Source: Coturnix japonica
Taxonomy: Eukaryota; Chordata; Aves; Galliformes; Phasianidae
Direction: 5' to 3'
Length of the DNA stretch: 64,000 nt
Assembly: GCF_001577835.2 (NCBI RefSeq)
Contig: NC_029541.1
Location: forward strand, 1,731,141-1,795,140
Positions 1 through 10,900 of this stretch are shown piece after piece. Both the position numbers and the translations under genes were made by a program. The first letter of the stretch is position 1, and every line of letters starts with the position of its first letter. The notes below the pieces were generated by a model. It was not told the origin of the DNA. It saw nothing but the letters and a program-made list of their open reading frames with translations, and ran no database searches.

Positions 1-2495
1 CACCAGCACAGGGGCAGCATCTTCAGGCTGTTCCTAGTTGTCTGTGGGGTGATGTGTGGTCAGTGTGCTCTGGGTTGTAGGGATGGTGTGGTCTGTGGGC
101 AGGCAGCTCCTCCAAAGGGAGGGATTTCATGTGAGGTTTGGAAGGGCAATGGGGATGGAGCTGGGAGCACACTGCTGGGATGGCTCTGCACATCCCTGGT
201 GTGGTGGTGGTCTCCTCTTGCTGCTTTCTTTAGGCACATGGAGCTGTGGGGTATCTGGCCCTACATCAGCCCTGCTTTGGGTCTCAGGAAGCTGCCCTGA
301 GCTGTGGGGATGTGAGCTGGCTTTTGTGGATGGCAGATGGAAGGATGTATCTGAGCAGTCCCAGCATCCCCATCAGCTGCATCCATGCTGCTGAGCCCTC
401 TGTGGTGCACGTGGATGCAGAGCTGTGTGAGTGAGGAAGGTCTGTTGGGGTCTCCCAGCTCTGAGTTTCTCCCCCTGACACTGAAGGCTCCCCTGATTCA
501 AACACAAAGCCAAGCATTTCTTATGGGAGTGAAGTACGGAGTGGCCATTCCTTGTTTCCCCATGGGCACAGGGGAGCAGCACCTGCTGCCTTGGCACTTT
601 CTATGGTCTCAGAAGCTGAGTGAGCTCCATACTTCAGTTCTGTTGGGCTGAGACCACACGGGGGGGCATTTCAAACACTCTAACCTTGCTTCCCCACCCA
701 TGGGTGGGAGGTTCCCCACTGTATATCTCTGGTGGGTTGGGGTCCTGTGTTTGTAGTCCTTCTCATTGCAGGCTGATGGCTCACAGTGGCCAATTAGCAC
801 AGGCCCTTCGTTAGCCAGGGTAGAAACAAAGATGGGGACTGAACCAAAGCAGCTCACCCTGCTGATGGTGGGGGAAGCACCAGCCCCAGGATCAGCTGCT
901 CTCCAGCCCTCATCCACATCAACCTTCTCCTCCTGCCCCTATAGAGCGACACAGAGATATCCCACTGCATCACCTCCAAATGGGAGAAGCACAAAACCCA
1001 TATTCCCCCCCCCCTCTATCCCCACTTTCCCCCATCACTGCCCAGTGTCACCTTCCCAGTGGCAGTGACTGAGCCCAGGGGCTGGATCCCCATTAGCTCC
1101 CATGGAGTTAGGGAGCGGGGCACCTCACCAGGTCCCATCTGCTGCCATGATGTGATGCTCCTCGAGCCATGGGAGGGAGAGGGGGAGAAAACACTTCATT
1201 CCCCTCCCATTGCCATTCCCAAACTGGATAGGGAGGTGCTCATTTCCCAACCCCTCTTATTGAAGCACCAAGAAGAGGCGAACCAAATAGGAAGGTAACA
1301 AGAAAGCTATATTATATATAGGTATAAATATATAAAATATTATATGCAGAGAGAGGAGATGGAATCATAACCCACAGATTCTCTATTTCTATTGTATATT
1401 TATTCTGTAAATGTCACTGTAAATGCTGTTAAATGACAGAGTGGCCCGTGACCCTATTTTCATCCCCAGTGCTGTACAGATCAATTCTCACTGTATATGG
1501 GACAGATTTATACCTTCTTATTTCTCGTGCGTGGTGGGTTGCTGTGTGCCCCCCCCTCAAACCCAGACCCCCACCATAGGGGCTATGGGGTGGTGGTGGT
1601 GGGGGGTGGATGCCTTTCTTTTTACCTGTGGAAGTTGTGTATTTCTCGTGGTGTTTGCTCGGTGTTAGACACAAGGGGGTCTGTGGATGGGGGGGGTGGG
1701 GGTGTGTGAAGCCGTAGGTGCTCCGTGTTGTCGCTGTGTGCGTGTGTTTGTCGATGCTGTGCGTGGGGTGTGCGCGTTGGTGTCGCGTTTGGGGTCACTT
1801 ACTGCTGTACTCGGGCACTTCGGGAGCCTATGGGGGGCTATGGGGGGAGCTTTCCCCCCTGGGTTATCCCCCCCCACCCCGTGCACCTTTTCGGGGTCGA
1901 TCCCCGGTGACTTTTAGCCCTGGCGATCACTTTTAGTTCGTTTTCTCCCCGCAGAGGCACAGGGAACAGCTGATAGCTGAGAGCACAGGCACTTTCCAGT
2001 TTCCCTTCGGGTGGTCGGAGCAAGAGGGGTGGATGCTGCCGATGCCCCTTTCCCTCCCCTCCCACCTCACTCCCCTCCCTACCCAGCCCATATCCCGCTG
2101 CTCAGAGCAGGGCTGGACCAGGAGCCCCATTAAGAAGGGCTTCCCCTCCTGCCCCCCCCCCAGCAGCACCCCCTGCACCCCAGCTGCTCCCGCTGCCTCC
2201 CTCACCCCTCCACCCCAATGGAGCGGGGTGTGTGGGTGCCCTGTTGGCTCTGCCGACCCCCAGGGGCAGCTCAATCCGGGCAGAGCCCCCTCAGCACACG
2301 GGCTGCTCCGCTGTGGGTAAGCACAATGCTGGCCAAGCCCTCCTTGTACAGGTAAAAGCACAGATATGGTAGAAACTCGTCCCATGTATCCTCGTAGCCG
2401 GTGTATTTAACACTCGTGCCGTGCCGGCCGGACTCCTCAGCAGGTGAGGAAAGCCTTGTAATGGAGTCCAATTAAAAGTCTGTTCTTACCAAGTC
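1..2495 (+). other. SLC6A17: Probable 3' UTR of an upstream gene (SLC6A17 by synteny)
   Basis: No coding exon is supported here. The stretch around 1310-1530 is AT-rich and looks like a neuronal 3' UTR (runs of TATATA, TGTATATTTATT, TGTAAATGTCACTGTAAATG). An ATTAAA poly(A) signal lies at 2471-2476 and is followed by a T/C-rich tract, so a transcript on the plus strand may end near 2495. In mammals the gene directly upstream of KCNC4 in the same orientation is SLC6A17, a synaptic-vesicle neutral amino acid transporter with a long 3' UTR. That identity is inferred from gene order only. A further AATAAA at about 3313 is an alternative end. Confidence 0.45.
2471..2476 (+). terminator. Candidate poly(A) signal ATTAAA
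   Basis: ATTAAA is followed within 30 bases by a TCTTCTCTGTCTCTGTTTCC tract that could serve as the downstream element. It would end the presumed upstream-gene transcript. Confidence 0.4.
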
Positions 2496-5270
2496 TCTTC
2501 TCTGTCTCTGTTTCCTTCCTTGGGGTGGGCTGTGGGTCCCTCTGGGGCTGTGGAGAGCACCAGGGCTGCCAGCACCTATGGATGTCGATGCCTCTATCCT
2601 GTCCTGTTGCCTCTGTCTGTCCTTCTGCCTCCTCTTATCCCCTCTGAGCCCCTTCTGTCCCTCCATCCAGCACTGGAGCTCAGTCGGGGTGCAGCCCTAG
2701 AAGTGCTATGGATGGATCTTCCATCCTGGACCAGCTCAACCTGGATGGGTTACACAGGCTGGATGGGTTACACAGGCTGGTAAGACATCTGCTCCTCTTG
2801 CTGCGCCCTGCTGACATGCTGGTGGCTCAGCCAGAGCACTGGGGGTATTGGGAGGAGGATCAGGGATCTCCAGTGACTCATTATTGGTTCAGTATTGAGC
2901 CCGGTGGGAAGCAGGGCTGCCTCTCCCCTCTTGTCTTTGTAGCTCCCTTAGCTTCTTCAGCCCCAGAGAAGGGGGGAGCTGAAAGAGGGGAGGATGGGTG
3001 GGAGCACAGGAGCTGTGCAGCAGATGCTCCCAGTTCCCCTACAGCCGCCCCTCAGTGAGGGATATGGGGTTATAAGTGCAGAGGGGTGATGCTGGAGGCC
3101 CAGCACATTGAGGCTGGTGCTGGTGTGCCTTTGGGTTGGCAGCTATGGCACAGGGTGGGAAAGCTGCTGCCATAGGGATACCCCAGGGCAGGAGTGTGAG
3201 TGCTTTACCCCTTGGAGGAGGGTGGGAGGGGAGTCCAAGGGCTGAGAGTGGGTCTGGGTGGGCACTTAACCCACCCTCCTGCTGTGGGTGCTCAGTGCAA
3301 TGCAGGGCTGGGAAATAAAACAACAGAAAAAGGTTGAATTCTATAAAATCACTGAGAGTTCCCTGAGTTAATGAGGCACAGAGTGGGGTAGGATGGAAGG
3401 TGGGATGGGGGATGGACATTTGGATGTCCCACCATTCAGCAGCTATGGAGAATGAGGAGCAGATGTGGTGCTGCTGGGAATCTGAAGCTTCACCCTGAGC
3501 CTTCCAGTTGAGGAACTGAGGCACTGCATGCAGTCAGCAGCTCCAAACTGGAAGCAATAGGAGCATCCTCGCTGCTCCCCCTCCAGCCCGACCTCCTGCA
3601 GCCCCTCGAGGTGCTTCTACAGAGCAAAAACCCGCAGCAGATGGAGCCGCCTGCCCGGCTTTCCTGCCGGGTGGGACCCACGAGGTGGCACTGTGTGACA
3701 GCCACCGCTATGGACATCATCGGATCACAGCATGGAAAGGGACCTCCCAGCCCCGGGGCTGAGCTGTGCCACCCCAGACACGAAGGGGTGAGATCACAGC
3801 ACCAGGAACGGCTGCAGGTTGCTGAGGTCGGTGTGTTTTTGGCCGTAGATCCCAGTGGTGAAGGATGAACGTGGTTGGTTTGTCTGTTGTCCCCCCACCC
3901 CCCCCCCAAAGCAGGATCAGCTCTCCCTGATTTGAGATGAAATTTGCCTTCTTCCCCAGTTCCTGCGTGTTCCCAACATCATCCCATCCTCTCCTTTAGC
4001 TCTCTGAGCTCCCTACATCCCTCGTGCTGGTCTGTGTGTGGGGTTGTGCCCTGTTTGTGGGGCTGTGGGCCTGGAGGGAGGCAGAGCAGAGACCACCAGG
4101 TGAACCTGGGCATCCCACATCTCACCCCCAGACCCCTTCTAGTGGCTTCCCAGGCTGTTGCTGATCCTTAATGGGACTGGCCCTGCTCTTTATCCCTCAC
4201 CCAGCCATCATCTGAGAAGCCTTCAAACCCCACAGCGAGGATGAGGAAGGTCCCTGGTAGAAGCGACTCCCTCCAGTTCCAAAAAGGACCTTCTCCATCA
4301 GCTCTTTCTATTCTTCCTTCCTTTTTCTTCCCCTTTCTCTCTCTCCTTTATTTATTTATTTATATCCCCTCCGTGGACATTAAAAATCTGAAGGCATATT
4401 TACAGAGCCGCCAGCTTTGGGCGGGTGCTGTTGGCTTCAAAACCTCCTTTCCTCCCTTGGATCCAACCCATTTATCAGCCTGGCCCACCCCCCCTCCCCC
4501 TTTGGGAGCACTGTGATCTCTTGGGATGAGAGTGGCCATATAAAACACAAGCATCAGGTCGCAGCATTCCTTTCTCCTGGCCAAACTTGCATTACTGCTG
4601 ATGAGGAGCTGAGCAGCATTGCTTGCCCGGTGATGCAAGGCTCGATTTTTCCAGCACAGCTCTCCCTTGGGCTCTTTTCTCCCCCACTGGTGCAGCCCCG
4701 GGTGGTTTGGGTGTGGAGCTGTGCCAACCTCCACCCGCTCAGGACCGGCTTTGGAAGCTGTGGGGTTGCAGCTACAGTTGGAACGGGGCTGTTGGGGGGT
4801 AAGCTTTTAAGTGTGGTGTTGATGCCTTTTGTGGCTTTGGGGTGGATGGAGTGTTTGTGTGTTTCCCACCCCCCCTTTCCCTCCAGCCAAATGGGCGTGA
4901 GTGGCACTGCAGGGACAGGGCTGAGAATGGAGCTGGGACCCCATTGGGACCCTCTGCAGTGTGGGGAAATGATGGTGGAGTGGGGCAGCCTCCCTCGCTT
5001 GTGGTCACCTCGTTCTGCACTGAGGATGCTGTTACTCAGTAGCTGAGCCCTATCTCAGCCCTCCACCCCACCTGTGTGTCCCTGTCAGACTCTGACCCTA
5101 CCCACGACCCCAAAGCCCCCACCTGCATCCCCTGGTGCCACCGCTGGAGTAAACAGCGCAGGCAGCACCGGGTTCATGGGGGTCTTCACCTTGGTGACAG
5201 GTTCGTCCCTTTCTCTTTGGCCTCAGGAGATGGGGCTGAGCTTCACCAGCCCCCAAGGGGATGGAAGAGC
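2496..5270. other. Spacer between presumed upstream 3' end and the KCNC4 CpG island
   Basis: No gene is recognised. The stretch contains a short exact duplication of GGATGGGTTACACAGGCT near 2744-2780, an AATAAA at about 3313, and a line near 3722-3750 that resembles the 3' end of a CR1 element (GGATCACAGCATGGAAAGGG) but is too short to be sure. Nothing else is supported. Confidence 0.5.
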
Positions 5271-7260
5271 CCCCCTCAGGGAGGGGCTTTGGGGGGAGGT
5301 GGGATGTCGGTGCCCCGCGATACCCGCGGGCAAAGCTCCGGGGGGGGAGACATTTCCCGCAGGAGGAGAAGCGGAGATTCTCGGGGAGGGGTGGTCGTGG
5401 GAGGGGAGGAGGGCCGGGTCTGCCTGCTCTGCCCTGCTCCCCCCTCAGCCACCTGCCCGCACCCGGGGTCGCTCTCTCCTGACCTGAGGGACTGCGAGCC
5501 AGGGAGGGATGGGATCTGCTCGAGCCTCTGCCAAGAGCTGGCTTCAGATCCGCAGGCGGCTCCGGGCTGCATTTCCCCTCCGGAGCGAAGCGGAGCTGGG
5601 GTGCCCGGGGCTGACTGCTCGCTGACACTGAGCCCCCCCCGAGCCTCGCTGCACGCGGGGAGGTGAGCTGGGGGCCGGGGGGCTGAGGAGGGGGGAGTGG
5701 AAGGGACTGACGGATGGGCGTGATGGGGGGATGGAGGGAGGGATGCGGGGATGGAGGAGCGTGCCGGGAAGGGATGGGAGGATGGAGGGATGGAGGGCAG
5801 CGGTCGGAGATGTCAGGGGGGCGCTGGGGCGGGGGGGACATGTCGGGGCGGTGTCGGCCCCTGAAACCCCTCCGCCCGCTCCCAGCCCTATGAAACCCCC
5901 CGGGGAGGCGGCGGCGGCGGCGGATCTTCCCCGCTGAGAACCGGAGTAGCCCTCGCCGCTTCCAACCCCCCCCACCCCCGAGCCGGCCGGGCTGCGGCGC
6001 AACAGGGCCCTCCCGGGCCGCCCCCTCCTCCCCCGCTGCCACGGCCGCAGCCGCCTCGGGAGGGACGGGGGGGGCAGAGCATCCATCCCCCCCACTCCAC
6101 CACCGCCACCGGGAAACGGGGAGGGGGGGGGGGCGGAGGGAGCGCGGAGCGGGAGGGGCGGGCGGCGGGCCCCCCCCGGCAACCGGCGCTGCAGGTACCG
6201 GGGTTCGTTCCCCTCTCCCGGCCTCCTCCATCCGGGTCGGACCCCTCCGACCCTCCACCCGCAGCTCCCCCCTCTCCGCCCGCCTCCACTTGTTGCTGCC
6301 TGCCGGGGCCGCGCTGGCTGCGGGCGGAGGGCGGATTTAATCCGGGGGGGGGGATGTGGGGGGGGGTGGCTTGAGAGGAGGTGGAGGTTGCAGCCTCCCC
6401 TGCCGGCCCCCGGCAGCCAGCGGTGTCCGGCTCGGCTCCATCCCGCTCCCCTCGCCCGGCGCCGGGGCTGGCGGAGGCCGGAGCGAAGGCTGAGCATCCC
6501 CGTTCTGCCCTCCCCAGTCCCATCGCTGCTCCCCTCGCCCGCCTCCGCCGACCCCCGGCTCCTCGCCCGGAGGAAGGGTGCGCGTAAAGCGCGTCTCCCG
6601 TCCACCGAAATCTATGATCAGCTCGGTGTGTGTCTCCTCCTACCGCGGACGCAAGTCGGGGAACAAACCACCTTCCAAAACATGCCTGAAGGAAGAGATG
6701 GGCAAAGGGGAAGACTCGGACAAGATCACCATCAACGTAGGGGGCACCCGGCATGAGACCTACAAAAGCACCCTACGGACTTTGCCGGGCACCCGCCTGG
6801 CCTGGCTCGCCGACCCCGATGCCCAAAGCAATTTTGACTTTGATGGTAAAAGCAATGAGTTCTTCTTTGACCGTCACCCCGGGATCTTCTCCTACGTCCT
6901 CAACTATTACCGCACTGGCAAGCTGCACTGCCCGGCTGATATCTGTGGGCCTCTCTTCGAGGAGGAGCTCACCTACTGGGGCATCGATGAGACCGACGTG
7001 GAGCCCTGCTGCTGGATGACGTACCGCCAGCACCGCGATGCTGAAGAGGCCCTGGATATCTTTGAGAGTCCTGAGCCTGGAGGAGGGGCTGGAGGAGAGG
7101 AACCCGAAGAGGAAGGGGGTAGAGAGATGGCCCTACAACGCCTGGGCATGGAGGACAGGCCGTCGGGGGCGGCGGGGGCTGCTGGAGGGGGTGGCTGCTG
7201 TCGGAATTGGCAGCCCAGGATGTGGGCGCTCTTTGAGGATCCCTATTCATCCAAGGCAGC
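5270..7260 (+). promoter_or_regulatory. KCNC4: CpG island and promoter region of KCNC4
   Basis: GC content and CpG density rise sharply at about 5270 and stay high through the first coding exon. The interval has long G runs, GGGCGG-type boxes and GGCGGCGGCGG trinucleotide runs near 5905-5920, and no clear TATA box. A CpG-island promoter fits a neuronal channel gene. The transcription start is not resolvable by eye. Several long minus-strand reading frames here are by-products of GC-richness. Confidence 0.7.
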
Positions 7261-7264
7261 AAGG
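6614..7264 (+). CDS. KCNC4: KCNC4 coding exon 1: inactivation ball and T1 domain
   Basis: Encodes residues 1-217. The ATG at 6614 is chosen because it begins the Kv3.4 ball; its Kozak context is weak (T at -3) and there is no upstream in-frame ATG in the short open stretch before it. Cys6 (redox-sensitive in mammalian Kv3.4) and the serines at 8, 9, 15 and 21 (known PKC targets that relieve inactivation in mammals) are all present. The T1 domain keeps the Kv3 zinc-site pattern with [15 protein letters not shown]. The variable T1 loop is shorter than the Gly/Ser-rich human loop. The exon ends AGG|GTAAGC in phase 0. Confidence 0.93.
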
Positions 7265-7909
7265 GTAAGCTCCCATAATGTGCTGGTGAGTAGAGTTGGG
7301 GCCGTGCTGCGGGTGCGTCTCCATCTCCAAGAGTGGGATGGACTCTTCATTGCGTGTCGTGCTCCTGGCCTTCTGCCACCCCATGGGAAGCTCCGCTGGG
7401 TATCCCATTCCTGACCATCTCCCATCCCACGGGAGACCTCTTCCATCATCTTCCCATCCCTTCTCAATGCGGGCTGAGGCTGGGGGTCCCCTTCACACCC
7501 ATGGGTGCTGCTGAGCACCTCCTGGCCTGTCACAGAGGTGTGGGACTGTCTGGGAGAGCCCTTGGCAGGGCTGAGCCCTGGCAGAGTTTCAGGATGCTCT
7601 AGGACAGACAGGACTGCTTCCTCTTGCTTGTGTGCAAGCATACACTGCAAAACAGCACTTAATGGGACTGTGCCCTGTGCCAGCAGGTGCTGGGTAGGGA
7701 AACACCAAAATCGGGTCCTGAAGTAAATGGGATCCTTGCCTTTGTCTGCAGGGAGCTCGTACCCCTCTTCAGGCCTCAGAGGTGCCCCATGCAGCCCTGC
7801 TGGTGCCCTGCACCCTTGGCCCCCCACTGTCACCACGTCGATGCAGCCCACGCGCAGCATACGGTCCCCATCAGCACGTGTGAGCACAGGCTGACAGCTG
7901 CAGCTCTAT

Positions 7910-7944
<35 letters not shown>

Positions 7945-10900
7945 CCCTCTCAGAATCACAGGATCACAGCACAGTTGTGTTGGAAGGGATCTAAAACATC
8001 ACCCAGCCCAATCTCTGCCATGGGTCGGCTCCCAACCAGCTCAGGCTGCTCAGGTCCAGCCATGGCCTCGTGCACTCTGTGGATGTGGATCACAGCTCTG
8101 TGCAGCAGGGCTGTACATTCAGCCACATTGCAGAAGACCCCCAGGCACCATTTGCCCCCATTGAGGCCATGTTGGCTGTTGCTGTCCTCCGTGTGCCTTA
8201 GCAGAGCTTCCAGAAGGATCTGCTCCGTGACCTTGCAGGACACTGAGGTGAGATTGGCCGACATCCCCATGTCTTCCTTTTTCCACCCTTCCCCTTTTGC
8301 AGTCAATGGGAGCTTTGCTGAACTGCCACAGTGTCTGAAATGACAGAGAGTGGCTCAGCATTCACCCCCAATTCTCCCCCAACCCTTCCATGCACCTCAT
8401 ACACTCCCTATGTGTATTTGGAATCCTTACACATCTGCAGCCCGCAGTGGGCATCTCCTCATGCTCCCATCCCCTGCCTTTGGGTTCTCTGGGCTCACAG
8501 CACATTATGGGCACTGCCTTCCAGAGCACCTCCCCTCCCCAGTGCACTTAGATCATCCCCAAAGCGCTGCCCACTGACCCCTGACACCTTCCTTCCCCAT
8601 TTCAGGGCCATTTGGCCCCATTCATGCATGATCCCCCCACTGTACCCACACCACACATACACACATGTGGGCATTTGGGAGTGAAATGAATTCTGGATGC
8701 CTTTAGAGGTGCAAAAACCCATCAATGGTAAGAAATCCTGGAGGCATTTCCCACCCAGCAGCAATGCACAGGGCAGGGGGTGGCAGTGTTGAAAGGCCTT
8801 GAATTCCAAACGAAGAACCACAGCACCAAAATGATGGAGCAGGGCAGTTCAGTTTGGGTTTCTGTGTTCTGTGCTGAGCTGCTATAGGAAAGGCATTTGC
8901 TAAGCAGAGAAGCACTGACCCATTCTGAGGTCCCCCTGCTCCTTGGCACAGGGTCAGTGCTGGCTGCAGGGGTTTGGGGCTGCAGAACATCCCATGGCAG
9001 GGACCTGGCAGCAGGGGAAGGAGTTCAGCCCTGCATCCAGTGACAGCAGTGACTAGGAGTCTCAGGGGCTGAATTCCTCCGTTCTTTGCTCCTCCTCACA
9101 CCTGGAGCAGCCCCTGGAGCCCTGAGTCAGTTGGTTCGTGGCTATTTCCATCTCCCTCTCCCTCCACCATCTCTCTCCCAGCATCTGGTTAGATGCCATC
9201 CAAGCTTAGCATCGATCTCCACTGTTCCCCATTGGAAGCTGCTCTGGTTGTGGTCTTAGATCTGCTTCTCCTATCTCTATCTCCTCCTGCTTTTCCCTTT
9301 GCAGCCCTGGCCTTGTGCCCATTGGGATCTCCATGCTGGGGACCCCATGGAGGGAGATGGTTTTTTTGGGGGTGATCAGCCATCCCAAGCTGCATCCAAA
9401 CACCAGGATCATCATCTGCAGGTCCTGGGGAGCTCATTTAGTGGGACTCACAGCGCTGTGTCGGTGGTTGCTGTGTATAGACATGGATTCTGTGTTATTT
9501 TTAAGACATTTGCGATTTAAGACATAAAGAGATTGGAGCAAAACAGAGGTTAGAGCTGGGCTGGCTCAGGTCAGGTCTTCAGCTGACACTGAACTGCAGC
9601 AGCGCTGTTGATGAAGGGGGGGTGGCACTGATGGCACTGGCTGTGAACCTGACTCCTATTTTTAGAGGATGCTGTTGCTCCTGGGGCTGTCAGCTCTCAC
9701 CTCCACGCCTCACACAGCAGCTCTGTTCCATTGCCTGAGTCTTTGCTCCTTTGGGGCAGTGCAGGGTCTCACCATCAGGTTCTGCTTTGGGGTAGGAAGC
9801 GTTTCATCCCATCCCTGTGCCAGCATCCATCACTGGGGGGAGAATCATCTTCCATAGGTTTCTCCATTGATTGGAATCTGAACTTCACACCTCACTTTGG
9901 GAGGGAGGGATGATGTTCATCTCTATGCCAGACCCATGTGTGTTTGCCCTTGGGGACACCGGGTGAGGATGCTCTCACTTTACCACCAGTGCTGGGGCAT
10001 CTATTGTTTCTCCATCATGACTCAGGGCTGTCTCCTCTGCTGATTCACTCCAGCCAATGACCCGGGCTGTTGCCTCCAGCAGCTCGTGGTGCAGAGAGCA
10101 GCCAGACAGGGTTTGCAATGCTGTGAGCCACGCAGTGGGAGCAGCAGATTGCAGCTGTGTTAGCAGCAAAGGGCGCTGGAGCAAGATCTGCTCCCATGGA
10201 GCCAAATTAGCCCTGGAGGGAGGAAGATGGAGATGGAGGTGAGGATGGAGGTGGAGGTGGAGGTGGAGGTGATGAGGACACGCGCTTTCCCGTGTCCCAG
10301 ACCTCACATTAGGTTCATGGAGTAACAGAGCACCCAAACAACACAACCTCCCCATCCTCCACCCTTGGTTGTGAGGTGGGTGGCACAGCACAGCTCTCAG
10401 GGTGTTTTGAGCCTCATTTTTGTATCAGATGAGGACATCTCCCATCTCTGCTGTTGCCATTTGCTTGCAGGGATGAGAAGAGCTGCACTAAACTCAGCTG
10501 ACACCAGCAGCATGCCTCAGGCTGCCCTGCAGGTATCATCGTGGCTCTCCATAACATCACTGCTCTCCCCAGCCAGGTAACCCAAATCTTTCCATGCATC
10601 ACCAGGTAGTTCAGCTAACAGCTCGGCTAATTCTGCATTTGCAGGTAGTTGCTTTTGCCTCGCTCTTCTTTATCCTGGTCTCCATCACCACCTTCTGCCT
10701 GGAGACACACGAGGCCTTCAACATCAACGTCAACGTGACGGAGACCCTCGTGGTGGGCAACACCACGACCATCCTGCTGACGCACAAGGTGGAGACGGAG
10801 CCCATCCTCACCTACATCGAAGGCGTCTGCGTCCTCTGGTTCACCCTGGAGTTCCTGGTTCGTATCGTCTGCTGCCCAGATAAGCTGCTCTTCATTAAGA

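Larger units (their letters stand above)
7265..10644 (+). other. KCNC4: KCNC4 intron 1
   Basis: Non-coding. It holds a (CA)n microsatellite, a composite CR1 fragment and, at 10226-10274, a short GGAGGT/GGATGG tandem. No further exon is supported. Confidence 0.8.

Noticed and set aside
3719-3790. CR1-like line GGATCACAGCATGGAAAGGG
   Set aside because: Too short and diverged to call without an alignment.
5098-6754. Long minus-strand open frames of 288-386 codons rich in Pro, Gly and Arg
   Set aside because: They lie antisense in the KCNC4 CpG island, overlap one another in different frames, have no domain and are explained by scarcity of stop codons in GC-rich DNA.
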